Source: Adineta vaga (Eukaryota > Rotifera). From it: a stretch of 64,000 nucleotides of DNA. Below, one piece after another: positions 24,093 through 38,600 of the stretch; the stretch's first letter is position 1; the number at the start of each line of letters is the position of its first letter. Location of the stretch: the NCBI GenBank assembly GCA_021613535.1, contig CP075494.1, positions 7,626,001 to 7,690,000 on the forward strand, given 5' to 3'. The translations under genes and the position numbers were made by a program. The notes under the pieces were generated by a model, which was not told the origin of the DNA, did not search any database, and worked only from the letters and a program-made list of their open reading frames with translations.

Positions 24093-26563
24093 CTAAACCA
24101 TTCCACCACCCATCAAATTTGAAAAGCCACCAGGTGGAGGAAAACCGCCGGGAAAATTTAAACTAAGACGTCGAATTGCTCGACCTTGTGCTCGAATAGC
24201 ATAGAGTAAAGCAGCATATTGAAGAAGTTTTTCATCACCACGAGTACATTTTATTGCACGTTCATATAATTTTGCAGCTTCTTCAAAATCATTTCTAAAT
24301 CAAACGAATATTTTATTGAAAAAGTAAAGAAAACGTTTGATTGAATAACAAACCGATTGCATTTGAATATTGCAAACATGGTTAGAACAGTTTCATTGGA
24401 AGGATCCAGTTGAAGTGCATCTGTAAAGAGTTTTTCTGCTTCAGCATTATTCGATGGATCAGTTGACATTAAACAATTTCTAAATAGAAAAATATTATTT
24501 ATGAAATTCTAATTTAATACTATGAAAAAATATTATTGACATGATGCCAACATGCAAAAGATTACTCGAGGGGAAAATTACGTTAAATACTTATATACGA
24601 GATTAAACGATACAAGGTTGTCGTTGAACCGTATTTTTTGAGAACAACTTTATAGAGAATTAATCTATACGTACGCTTTTAAAGCCATTAATGTTGGATT
24701 ATCTGGTATTTCTCTGACGAATTTATTTAAATATTGAAGTGCTTTGTCTTTTCGATCATTATCCAAATAACACTAAATATATATCAATATTTGTTTTTTC
24801 AACATTTCATTTTTATGAATATTTACAGATGTTAATGCAAGTGCATAGTAAATATCGTGTTTACATGTATCAAAATATTCTTCGAAACTAGCTAATGCTT
24901 GTTCAACACGTTCAGGTCGATTTTCTTTAGCACCTATCTTGGCATCATTGATTAATTTTTGATATTTTGCTCGAAGATTTGTTGGAGCGATATTCAATGC
25001 TTCAGTAAAATCATCATATGCTTCGGAATAACTTTCTAATAAAGTTTTCAACTAAATGATAACAATAAAATCAAACGAGAGAAAACATTGATGAAACAAC
25101 AAACCATTCCACGATGAACACGTGGTGAACATTCAAATGGATGATTATTAACACATTGATCATATTCTTGTAAAGCTCCTTCCAAATCACGTTGATGAAT
25201 TTTCGTATTTGCTCGTTTTAATTCAGCATTTAGTTTCAACTAAAATTTCAAAAATAATCTCTAAAATAAAATTGATTATTTCATTTAACAAAACCTTTTC
25301 TGACGCTTCAGGATTGCTAATCACACTATTAAAATCAGCGATGGCTTCGCTATAATTACCCATTAATAAATAGAATGAACCACGTAATAATAGTGTCTGT
25401 AATTCATAGGGGGATGAATCAAATAGTTCAAGTTCTTGTGTACATAATGATGGAATATCAGTGAAACGTCCTTCATCAAATGCTTGATAAGCACGTGCTA
25501 ATGGACTATCAGGTTGAGCAGCAAGAACCTCATTAATAAATGCTTGACTAATCGTTGGATCATCTTCGAATTCATTGAGTGATGTACGAACAAAATCTTT
25601 CGATAATTCAGCATCACTCTAATTTTAACAGAAGAGGATGAATTAACTTCGAAAAAATGATTTTTTCACTTACGGGAGGTAAAGTTTCTATATAACGTTT
25701 TGCTAATTCAGTTAAAACTTTATCAGCAGCCATTATATATGCTGGCTGATATGAATCAATGAAACATACTGTTGAATAATCTATGGAAGATTTCGAATTT
25801 TAAAAATAATGTCAACAGAATAGAACAAACCTTCAAGAGCTAATTCAAAATTTTCAATTGTTTCCGCTGCACGAGCACGCCGTTGAATACATTTGATGTA
25901 TTTCGCATTGAGTTCAATAGCTTTTGAACAATCTTCGATGACTTTGTCATAATTTTTCTAAATCATAAGTTAAAAAGTTAGAGAAAGAAATCCACAAGAT
26001 AATCTCACTAATGATTCCCAAGCAGCTGCACGATTCTGATAGAATTGTGAAAGTTCTTCGGTTGATTCAGATGGACATGCTTCAATTGCTTCTACAAATA
26101 CAATCAAAATGTATATGAAAAATTGAAATGAACAAATTTTCATGGTCTCACTCGTATAGAAATCAATTGCATCGTTAAATTTTTGTTCACGATATTTGAC
26201 ATTACCTTCATTTTTCAAATCGATAGCTAATGCTAAACGATTCTAATTATCGATAATAAAAAGTGAATATGTAATAAAACGAGAAAAGAAGAGAATTTTA
26301 GCTAAAACCTTTGGTCGATTATCTAATGTTGCATCTCCAGCAGCTTTTGATAATGGTGTTGGCAATGGCGAACGTCGAGTAGTTGATGTTTTATCTTGTT
26401 TCTGTTGTTGTCGATATACTAAGTATGCAGCAACACAAACTGCAGTTGGTACTCCAATAATCAATGCCCATTTTGCTATACGTTTGCCTAAATCATTCGC
26501 TGGATTATTTGAATTTGTCGTTGATGATGAACTTGCTGCAACAGTACGAAGATAGGAAGCCAT
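24093..26563 (-). CDS. TOMM70: Mitochondrial import receptor TOM70
   Basis: Outer-membrane receptor that takes carrier precursors from Hsp70/Hsp90. Eleven exons give 590 residues: 26309-26563, 26152-26242, 26009-26091, 25831-25957, 25674-25780, 25295-25618, 25105-25239, 24827-25051, 24675-24772, 24354-24479, 24093-24294. A short Ser/Asn-rich N-terminus leads to a membrane anchor at residues about 28-48 (WALIIGVPTAVCVAAYLVY), then a linker, then TPR helices. The first TPRs begin LKNEGNVKYREQKFNDAIDFY, the chaperone-clamp type, and a C-terminal TPR set follows. It ends in a Gly/Pro/Phe-rich tail (GGFPPPGGF). The ATG at 26563 was chosen over an in-frame upstream start because the anchor then begins near residue 28, as in the family. 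It is divergent from ACADM with 219 bases between the starts. Confidence 0.9.
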
Positions 26564-26782
26564 TACTTGATTGATAAAGAAAAACAAGAGCGTTTGAAAA
26601 AAAACCAACGTGTACACACCTATTGCACGAAGGTGTTGTCAATTGGTATAAAAAAGAACCAATAAAATTTTCTCTTATAATGATTGGTAGTCCATTGTTT
26701 CTCATTTATATTTTCGGTTTTGGGGTCAAACTTTCATTCCTCTGATTTATCCTTTCGACAGGGCAAATTAACATCAGCAGTT
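26564..26782. promoter_or_regulatory. Bidirectional promoter of TOM70 and ACADM
   Basis: Only 219 bases separate the divergent start codons of two nuclear genes for mitochondrial proteins, so both 5' UTRs and promoters must fit here. No TATA box or specific factor site can be named with confidence. Confidence 0.55.
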
Positions 26783-28736
<1,954 letters not shown>

Positions 28737-29618
28737 ACACTTATTCGACTTGATTATTCTGTAATAACATTTGGCGCTTATTTGCTATGCAATTACGCAT
28801 GATTACTTTTTTTTCTTCTCTTTTTCTAATAGCGGTAGGCGTAGCCTGCGTTCTTTTCTTTTGAAAAGTATTCTTATTAATTCAACAGAAATAAAGAAAC
28901 ATTTATGATTAATCGATTTCATTAGATCAATATGTTTTTATTTATTGATTATCACATTCGAGAAAATAATATGGCGAATATTTTAATGAATTCTCTCAAA
29001 TGAGTATACTTTCATTTATTAGTGAATAATCTATTCCGTTTACATCATCGCTATATTCAAATGCGTTTTATTACTTCTGAAACAGACAGAAAAATCTAAT
29101 CTGACACCTCTCTGTCAAGTCAAATATTAATCAACGAAACACATCTGTTTCTATTTTGTAATCAGATACTAATCGATTTCAATCTATACATATAACTATT
29201 TGTCTTTTGGTTATGTGCGATCACATACTGTTTGATTAAACTTGTTATATTCATAACATAGTTGTCGTTATGTGTATAGAAAACATAATATGTAGAAATA
29301 ACTTAGACAGTAAAATCATTGTTTTTCATTGTGACTCGTGATATTTTGATTAAGGATAAAATAACGAATAAAAAGCAAAAAAAAAGCAATACCTCTATGT
29401 TTGTTGTCACCTATACAACAACATAATACTCTTACTGTGTGATTTTTACATATTACTTTTTCTCATTTTTCGACCAATATCGAACCCAGTAAGCACTTGT
29501 TTGACCTCAAATTTAAGTTTTGCTTTGCAATATTTATTACTCTTGAAACTTACGAATAACTATTGAATACCATTCATCATTCTCTTCATTTCTTTGATAT
29601 TTTAAAAGTTCGTCATCT
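28737..29618. other. Intergenic, ACADM 3' flank and ninjurin upstream
   Basis: No gene recognised. A short imperfect hairpin (about 28833-28849) lies about 100 bases after the ACADM stop and could be a 3' UTR structure. Confidence 0.4.
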
Positions 29619-29726
29619 ATGGAAGTGGACGAGCAAGAGTCAGCCAGACCTTCGATTAGTCTAGATACTCTTCAAATACCAATATCCAATGAAATCGAAA
29701 TAGCTGATATAACAAGACAAAATTCC
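29619..29726 (+). other. Candidate alternative first exon of ninjurin
   Basis: Thirty-six codons from ATG (MEVDEQES start) end in phase 0 at a GTAAGT donor, exactly the phase needed to join exon 30743. The open frame, acidic composition and consensus donor favour a real exon. It could belong to another transcript. Confidence 0.5.
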
Positions 29727-31857
29727 GTAAGTGGATCATCCGAATTTAAGTGAACTATACGTCAGTATATGCCCAAATCATGTATTCATAAAACTTCTGT
29801 TCTCTAACAGATGGATTTATAGTCGAGGCTGACGTGTCTTTTTAATAAAGAAAAACAAATGACTTGATTCTTTGTATGAATCATTGAAGACAAAGAAAAT
29901 TGCAAGTTATTATTATGGATGATGATGGTAATGATAACGTGTAAGCGTCCTACTCATGTACCGTCTTTTTTTCATATTTTACATATAGAAAGAAAAAAAT
30001 CAAGAGAAAAAAAGAGCACCCTCGGCAGATACTAAAAAGTGGTTTTCGTTCGAGCGCGACGGTTAAGTACACATAGGCAATATACTTCCAAAGATATTTT
30101 ATTTTCATGATACTCCTCTATACTACTTCTCATGTACATTTATGAAAAAATGCGAGAATCATCAACGTACGGCACGTACTTTTCTTTTTCTCTGGTTCTC
30201 TCTTGATTTCTCTACCGATTGTCCTTCGCAAATGGTGCACATTTGCACATCCAGATATTTTTTCCCGCGTCATTTCTTTGTAAGACTGATATTGTTTTCT
30301 CCATCGTTGACTACTACATCGATATGAGATACTGTGATCGATCACAAAGGGTAATCCGACTAGTTAGAAAGGAGAAATCGTCTTGTAATTGAGATATTGA
30401 TATCCTAAAAGGAGTTGTTGTTTATCATTTGTTTATATTAAAGCATTTATACTTCTAACAGAAAGACGAAAAAAAAGGCAGGTGATATTCTTGTTTGTTT
30501 TAACGGTACTAATTGAATGTATAGATAATATATACATATATTGACAACGATTTTCTTCGTCGATACGCTTCATTTATATATTCATAACGAGAAGCAAAAA
30601 GAAATATGTCTTCAGACGATCCACATGGTATTGAATCGGCAGGTGTAAGTTTTATGCTTAATATTTTCTTTCAAAATTATCTTTCGTTTCTATTCTTATA
30701 TATACGAAAAAATACTGATTCTATTATCTTGTCTTCATGTAGCCTGCTCTATTCGAACGAGACCGTGAAGGGTCGGAATCCGAACGACATGGTTGGAATT
30801 TTAAACAACGTTTACCTGTAGCCATGCGTCCTCCAGATCGAACAGTACGTGTTCTATCTTATGATAATTTTCAATCGATCATATTTTTTTGTTGTCTAGA
30901 GACCACCAAATTTTTTGTTGGACGCTCGATTTTATTCAATGAAGAAAACAGCTATGACTTTAATGTGTCTACTGGTAAGAAATCGACTCAAGTTAAAGTA
31001 GAATAGTCTAAATATAGACACGTATTTAATGTTTGTCACGATCTTGATATTAGCAGTCATTGACGTCGTTTCAATATTAACCTTGCATATGATGCAATTG
31101 AATAGCGTCGATATAATAATTATGATATTATCAATAGTCATAAAGAAAAGAAGATTGTTTTTTTTATTTGTAGAGAAAAAGAACTAATGTTTTCGTTTCT
31201 TTTTTTTATTATATTCCATTTCTTAGATGATTATCATGAGCAATAGTGTTCAATTAAAACATGTATTAAAACAAGGTTCACTACATTCATTCTATGGTAC
31301 TCAAGTTACATTGGGAATTATATCAATATTGATGTGTACTTCGATTGGTAAGTTCCATAGATATTTTTTCTTACTTATTTTTCAGTTCTTAACAGTTCAA
31401 TTTTTCTTATTCATTTCGTTAAATAAGTCGTAATCGTTTCCTACCTTCCCTTGACGGTTTCTAGGCTTTATTCAATTGTATACATTTCTCTTTACATGGC
31501 ATGATCATCTCCTATTGCCATCAAGTCTTACAACAAGTTTGACACGTTATGATCAACTTCTTATCGTACTTCCAGCGATTTTAACCATCATTCTATTTTT
31601 ATTTGATGCAATTTTTTTGACGATTATGTTTCAGTTTTAATAGAAAAAGAAAATAAATAGCTTTTTAGTTGGACATTATTCTTCGATTTCGTATTGTCAA
31701 ATATCTTCTTTTTTTAGGTGTGGTTTTAATGTATGTTATGCGAGTCGATTACAATGATCAATATAAACATTCGAAACTTGATTACATAGACAATTGTGTC
31801 ATATGTCTACTATTCATTTTGGGTATCTTTAACATTTTTATTACTGCATGCAGTTAG
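29619..31857 (+). CDS. Ninjurin-family membrane protein with alternative ends
   Basis: Ninjurins are small membrane proteins of adhesion; NINJ1 clusters to rupture plasma membranes during lytic cell death. Main model: 30606-30644, 30743-30844, 30900-30974, 31227-31347, 31718-31857, giving 158 residues (human NINJ1 152). Seen: the amphipathic block YSMKKTAMTLMCLL / SNSVQLKHVLKQG, aligning without gaps to human YASKKSAAESMLD / NASQLKAVVEQG; first membrane helix; VDYNDQYKHSKLDYIDN (human KYDLNNPAKHAKLDFLNN); second helix ending NIFITA, identical to human. An alternative first exon (29619-29726) and an alternative last exon (31465-31640) are phase-compatible. Donors of both first exons are GTAAGT. 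The 13- or 36-residue N-termini and exon 2 (rich in Glu/Arg) are not conserved with vertebrates. Confidence 0.9.
31465..31640 (+). other. Candidate alternative last exon of ninjurin
   Basis: It follows a TTTCTAG acceptor at 31458-31464, starts in the correct phase for exon 31227-31347, stays open for 57 codons and ends at TAA 31638-31640. It encodes a different, strongly hydrophobic C-terminus with two aromatic/Leu/Ile-rich stretches. Used instead of exon 31718-31857, it would replace the second half of the ninjurin fold. Confidence 0.45.
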
Positions 31858-32683
31858 TACAATTATGTTTCGTTTCCCATTTTCAATATGATGTAGAATT
31901 TTAGGGTGTCTTTCGTTTCTTTTTTTCTCTTTGTTCTCTTTTTTGTTTATGGTTTATGTGTAGAGAAAACAAGAAATATACATAAAAAACACATTTGTAT
32001 TAAGAATAACTGTGAATTCTAAAGAAAAAAAAGTACTTTCTTTCATTGATGTATATTTTTGTTCGTGAATGTTATCTGATTATTTCAATTCATTTCACCG
32101 ATCATAAAATATGTATTTTAGTGGTTTTCTTGATATCATTGGTATGTACTATTTCTAACTAAATTACATATTTATCATAGTCAAGAAAGTATGCTCGATT
32201 CATTGTATCTTGGTTATAGTGCGTGTGGTATGAATGGTCTTCTTTTTATAGCTCACATTCATCATCGAATTTATACGAGTCATCACCACAATATGAATTA
32301 TCATCGTATCTGATTAGAATATCTTCTCCTCTTGTGAAATGTATTCAATCATCAGTTACTGAACTAGTTTCTAGAAAGTGATCTGCGCGTAGTACGAATA
32401 TATTTGATTCTATGGAAAGCGACATCTTTTGTTGAGTTTATTTTCTATTGGTTCAAGACATTTCATCCAATGAAAAAATAAGGTCTTCTCATTTGTATGT
32501 CTTTGTACTCATGTATTGAACTTGATTTAGCCGATGCATTCAATCTAATCTTATATTAGCTAACTGATCTATTCATTTCAAACTCGGAAAGTCTCATATG
32601 GTAGAGGTAGATTTTTACAAATAAGAAAGTCAATGAATATGTATTGTTTGTTTTGAATTATATCTATCTAGACAGATTCAAAC
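31858..32683. other. Ninjurin 3' flank and SMARCB1 upstream region
   Basis: Mostly AT-rich flank. A 20-base segment bounded by AG and GT (32122-32141) and a 43-codon open stretch after an acceptor-like AG (32182-32313) may be minor or relic exons. An acceptor-like CTAG lies 12 bases before the SMARCB1 ATG. Confidence 0.3.
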
Positions 32684-34293
32684 ATGGCATCAGCCAAAAA
32701 ATCAACAGCAACACCGAATCCATTGTTAAAAACATATGGCGAACGACCTGTTCCATTTCAATTTCCTGGTAATCAGGAAAAAATGTATATTGGATCTGAA
32801 GTATAATATTTCAAGTGACACTTTTTTCGATGTATACTAAATCTTAACTTTATTTTAGGTTGGCAATTATCTACGATTATTTCGTGGAACATTGTATAAG
32901 AAATATCCTTCATTATGGCGTCGAATGATTACATTAGAGGAACGTAAATGGTTAATCGAATTAGGCTGTTCAGAATCATCATTACCAACAAATTTAACAT
33001 TATTACGTGCAAATGAAGTAGATGAAATTTTAAATGGTGATGATGAAAAATATCGTGCCTTAACTTTAAATAGTGAATCAGCTACAACACGAGCGTATGA
33101 ATATCAATCAATCTTCTAGTTCTTTTGTAAAATAAAAACAATCATTTTCTTCTAGTGATAAATCAAAACGATCAACATGGGTACCATCATTTCCAACAAA
33201 TTCTCATCATCTCGATGCTGTACCAGCTGCAACACCAATCAATCGAAATCGAACAGCAACGAAAAAGAAAACATTTCCTTTATGGTAATTATCTTCAATT
33301 CTTCTCATTATTTATTTGATCATCTATGAAAAAAAAACACTTTAGTTTTGATTATACGGATGCATCATCTGCATTAGACAACTCTCAACAATCAGAAGAT
33401 CTTGTACCTATTCGATTGGATATGGAAATTGAAGGACAAAAATTACGTGATACATTTACATGGAATAAAAATGGTAAACATAAGCACAATATCTCAACTG
33501 AATATTTTGACTATATTTTGTTTCTAGAACAATTGATTACACCGGAAATGTTTGCAGAAATTCTTTGTGATGATCTAGATCTGAACACAATGGCATTTGT
33601 ACCTGCCATAGCACAAGCTATTCGACAACAACTTGAATCACATCATAATGATTTTCTCGAAGATAATAGTGATCAACGAATTACAATAAAAGTAGAGAAA
33701 TAGATCAGTTAGAAGAACATATCGTTAGATTTAAAATTGTTATGTTTTATTTTAGTTGAATATTCATGTTGGAAATGTTAGTTTAGTAGATCAATTCGAA
33801 TGGGATATGTCGGATAAACACAATAGTCCAGAAGAATTTGCTCGTGTATTAGCATCAGAATTGGGTAAGCAAGAATTAACCGATGACAAACGAAAGCTTG
33901 ATGAAAATTTTGTATGTATTCTTAGGACTTGGTGGAGAATTTGTTACTGCAATAGCTTACAGTATTCGAGGTCAACTAAGTTGGCATCATAAAACTTTTT
34001 CCTATAGGTAAGCAAAGATAAATTCTATTGTCGCGAAATATTCCAAAGTATTTTTGTTCTAGTGAAACGCCAATGCCAACTGTTGATGTTGCTACACGAA
34101 CAAATCATGATGCTGAACAATATTGTCCATTTTTGGAAACACTTACAGATGCAGAAATGGATAAAAAGATTCGTGATCAAGATCGAAATACAAGGTATTA
34201 TCATATTTTATTGAATATTAGAAATTACAGTTTCTTTTTGAATTTATTTCTAGACGTATTCGTCGTCTGGCTAATACTGGTTCAGCTTGGTAA
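32684..34293 (+). CDS. SMARCB1: SWI/SNF core subunit SNF5/INI1
   Basis: Core subunit of the BAF/SWI-SNF chromatin remodeller; its C-terminal helix contacts the nucleosome acidic patch. Nine exons give 378 residues (human 385): 32684-32800, 32859-33094, 33156-33284, 33346-33473, 33528-33691, 33756-33864, 33926-34007, 34063-34194, 34254-34293. Seen: winged-helix N-terminus ([26 protein letters not shown]), [17 protein letters not shown], repeat 1 ([36 protein letters not shown]), repeat 2 ([40 protein letters not shown]), and the C-terminal helix [20 protein letters not shown] ending GSAW. Identity to human is visibly very high in the repeats. Confidence 0.97.
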
Positions 34294-34525
34294 ATATAAT
34301 TGTATCTAACATTTTCTTCTTATTGTTGTTCGTTTGTCTTTGTCAAATTTTCTCTATGAATAAAAAGAAACTTAATATAAGTATAGCGAGGAATGAATAT
34401 TATTGTGATTTTATCAAAGGAAACTCATATATTTCGTTCAATGTTAATGAATTCTATTCTATAATAAATTTAATACAAGCAAAATAAGTAAATTCTGTGC
34501 TATAAATATCGATTATGAAACTTGA

Positions 34526-35017
34526 TCATTGTCCTTGTTTAGTATTGATAATTTCTCGTGTTAAATAACGTTCGAATGAAGGAACTATACGTGTATATGA
34601 ACTGTGAATATACGGTGAAGTAAATAGAAAATCTGCTGTTGATACATTACATGCCATTGGTATATTCCAAACACTTGCTAATCGAGTCAAAGCTCGAACA
34701 TCGGAATCATGTGGTTGTGCTTGAAGTGGATCTGCCAGAAAGATTAACATATCAATACATTGTTCAGCTATTTTCGCACCTAATTGTTGGTCACCACCTA
34801 ATGGTCCCGACTTATACTTAATGACTGGTATACCTAAATTTGATTCGATTAATTTTCCAGTTGTACCAGTCGCATGCAATTCATGTTTGATCAATTCATC
34901 ACGATTTCGTTTCACCCATTCGAGTAATTCACCTTTTTTATTATCATGAGCAACTAATGCAATGCGTTTTCTTTCACCGATTTGAAATGTTTGATCATTA
35001 GATTGATTTACAGACAT
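34526..35017 (-). CDS. mgsA: Methylglyoxal synthase of bacterial type
   Basis: Converts dihydroxyacetone phosphate to methylglyoxal and phosphate, a bypass of lower glycolysis in bacteria. It is an intronless frame of 163 residues (E. coli 152). Seen: RIALVAHDNKK (His and Asp of the N-terminal active-site loop), ATGTTGKLIE phosphate-binding loop, SGPLGGDQQLGAKIAE with the catalytic Asp, DMLIFLADPLQAQPHDSDVR with the His-Asp pair, and LASVWNIPMACNVSTADF. All signature residues known for MgsA are present, so the protein looks competent. Most animals lack this enzyme; with no intron in an intron-rich neighbourhood, transfer from bacteria is the likely origin. Base composition resembles the neighbours, so it is an old, adapted copy. 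It is convergent with SMARCB1 (232 bases apart). Confidence 0.94.
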   Translation of the reverse strand: MSVNQSNDQTFQIGERKRIALVAHDNKKGELLEWVKRNRDELIKHELHATGTTGKLIESNLGIPVIKYKSGPLGGDQQLGAKIAEQCIDMLIFLADPLQAQPHDSDVRALTRLASVWNIPMACNVSTADFLFTSPYIHSSYTRIVPSFERYLTREIINTKQGQ

Positions 35018-35642
35018 CTAAAATGATTTTCTGAAGATAATTGATTTAGTCTGATTCTGATTCTGATTCCATATAAATCAATTCGTAAACTCAATCGTTA
35101 TTATATTTATTATCATATTTTTCTGTATTTGAAGAAACGATTTTTTGTATAGAATTTCTTATTGAGAAATCTATATTAGAAAATTGTAGGAATAATCAAG
35201 ACATGAATGATAGTGTATCATTTTGTTGTTATTCTTTAAGTCTGTTACAAAAATCATCAGCAATGGCCAGCTAGTTTTTCTTATATATCAGCGATATCTT
35301 TTTTCCAAAACGATATCGTGTTCTTCTTCTTCGGTTCGGTTATCTATCTATTAATAGATCGACAAGTCTCATTCTCATCTCCATGTAAAACTGATTGACA
35401 AATCCATCCTTTTTCCTTTTTGTTGTACTTATTATTGTATTGGTTCAGATTTTAATCCAATCATTGTCAAGGAAATATTTGTAATCTGATGACTAATAAA
35501 TCATCAAATGCTTATATGTTCTTATATTCTGTTCTGTCTTCTTCCGAAACCTGTTTTTTCTATTAATAAAAACCTATATTGCAACAATCGAATTATATAT
35601 ACAGTGAGCATTTGTTTTTGTCTATAAAAAGAATCCTAGTAG
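35018..35642. promoter_or_regulatory. Divergent intergenic region between mgsA and CLASP
   Basis: 625 bases between divergent starts, presumably carrying both promoters. AG directly abuts the CLASP ATG at 35643, which suggests a splice-leader or 5' UTR acceptor. No other element recognised. Confidence 0.4.
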
Positions 35643-38600
35643 ATGGCAGAGATATCATCAGCAACAGAGAATAAAACTCTTGGTGATTTTTATCAGAATG
35701 TTACGTCAAAAGAACCAAGTATACGATTAGAATGCTTTCCAGCAATGGAAAACTTTTTATTGAACAATGAAACATCACTTGATTGTGATGATCTACCTGG
35801 TTTTATTAATGGGTTGATCAAATGGATTGAAGGCAGTAATTTTCGAGTAGGAGTTGTTCTGTATGGTTGTTAATAAATATTTGAGATTCTATTTAGATTG
35901 CACATAATGGATTGCGAACGTTAGAAATGCTTATCGATCGATTAGATTCGAATGAATTTGGAAATTATGTTGAACAAGGTATTTAAACATTGTTTTTTTT
36001 CTTCGAAAAGAAAAACATGTATGTTTTATGTAGTTACATCTGCAACAGTTGATCGATTGGGTGATTCTAAAGATCAAGTAAAATTATATATTTCTTCAAT
36101 CAAATATAAACATAATAACTCTACTTAGGTTCGGGAAGCTGCATCTAATCTTCTAATTAAACTTATGACTACTTATACTGTTCAAGTAATGACTCATTCT
36201 AATTTGTATATATGCATGATTTTATTCGTTATAGCGTATTTGGGATTTAATACAACCATTAGTATTTGATAGTAAACAATTTCGTATCAAAGAAGAAAGT
36301 CAACGTTTATTAATACGATCATTAGATGAGTATGTATTTTATATAGTATAACAAATGTGGAAAGAAAAAGAATAAGATCTTATCTTTCCAATCGACCTTT
36401 TAATCTTCCTAAAGGAATCATAATCAACCTTTTTTTTCTCATACCCCGGATTATTTGTTATTGTAACAATTGACTGAATTCTTTTCTACATAAAGCAATC
36501 ATTTCAATGATAAACAAACATATGTTTGGATGCTTTATAATTGAGCATATACAATCAACTATTACAATTCTTTTTCTTGTTTTTTTGCTCATACTCATAG
36601 ATACGTTTGTATATGTCTGCGTCCTTCTGTCATCATTAATAAAAAAAAGGATATAGTGAAAGAAATGTAAGGACAGCTGTTGAACGGTCAGCAACTATGG
36701 GAAGTATCAAACATTACAAAAGAACGAAAGAAACAGAAAGAGAGCGAGAGAGAGAGAGAGAGAGAGAAAAGATGCTATTGTGACTATCTAATAGAATGTA
36801 TTAAAAGAAAAGCTCTTATGTACACTTCTTCATTTCTTCTATCATACGATCTATGAGAGTGTTGGAGTAGCAAAAAAGAACTCAAGATTATTACATTAAT
36901 AATCAATCAAAGATGACAACGATAAAACGTACTTCAATCATTGAGTAAGTTCATCAGCAGAACTTTGTTATTGTCATTGTATCTCTGAACATTTTCCTTT
37001 TATATGAAAAGGCTAATTCAATAAAAATGTAAGAGATTGATCTTTGCATACTAATGAGTCATTAGAACATTGACATCATGTCTTCATTACAGCTTTTTTT
37101 CGCAATCAAATTGAAAACTAAATATACTTTTATAACTACATACCTTGACTCTTGTTCGTTCAAGCACGAATATACAAGTTCATTGATGAATATACATATA
37201 CGTATAGATGTGTATGCATAGGATGAGAGACATCGTACTGTGTGTAACATACAAACAGATAGAGATATAATGATTGTTAGAGTCTATTACGCAAGATGTA
37301 AATGACATATTTCTCTCGTTAACGATCGCCATCGCCTTTCCTTCTGTCTATTTAATCCAACTGAGTGTTATTATTTAGTGGATTTCGATCTTTTCTTTGT
37401 CTTGTCGTCTATAGTGAGTTACTTTCGACTGAATTAATTTCCCTGGTCAATAGGCAAGAAAGGATTAGAAATTATAGTAGTGTTATCAATATATTGTCGA
37501 GTTGATATGAAACGTACCTCGCCTACACAGATCATTAATAAGTAAGTAAATTAGGAATAGATCAGATTTCTGTGAATATTTAATTCACATTAAAATCATG
37601 AAATAATGACATTTTGTTTTCTTCTAAAAGGTTTGGTGCATCAACAATACAGTTGAGTAAACTTGTCCCATTGATATGTAAACTTGTATCAGATTCGAAT
37701 GGTGCTGTAAGTATTTGATTGATGACGTAAAGTCGATGATTTGTTATGATTTATCAATAGGTTCGTCAACAAGCAATTGATACTCTTGTGGAAATCTATC
37801 GTCATGTTGGAGAAAGAATACGTGGTGATATTGCTAAAAGAGATATTCCGGAAGCGAAGTAAACTAAGATTAATTGTTATTGAACTTACTTGAAATTATA
37901 ATCATTTTAGATTGAAACAACTCTATGAAAAATTTGATGATGTTATTGCAACTGGTCGAATGATTGCTAAAGCATCTGATTTAACTGATGATAGTAAGTT
38001 ATATATTGTAAATGTTACGTGTTCTTTACTATTGAATCGTTGACTTTCTTTTTTTTGATTATTAATCAAACTGAAAGATCATACTTGTATTAACTCAGTT
38101 ATCGAAAATGTAACGATAGAAATGATGATAAGATGATTGGGAGATATACGAAAAGAAAGTGCAAAACGAGGGAGGCATACATTGAATGTGTACCTATATA
38201 TATATATACATATGCAAGTCACAACGTACGTTAGTATCGTACTTGAACTTATCGAAATTGAATAGGTACTTGCTTGAATTGAAGCAATGGATTCATCTTT
38301 ATTTGAACGATTTCTTGGTACATCATCTACTCATTTTCATTTACCAACATTAAATGAAGAAGAAAATGATGAAGTTTATCCGTTACTTCATATTGAATTC
38401 TGTCGATTAAATAAAACGAGACAATTATTAATAGGTATACAAAAAAGAAAAATTAAATTTCAAATGCAAAGTTTTCGTTCTATTTACTCTCATTTTCTTT
38501 GCATTTACCCTTTGTTTCTTTATCGAATTGTAATCGATTCGTTGAACCTAGAAATTGATTTCTCTTTCATCTCTATTCTTTCTTTCTACACGTGTACATC

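Noticed and set aside
28833-28849. Short stem-loop after ACADM
   Set aside because: Only about 5-6 bp with a wobble; too small to call a regulatory element.
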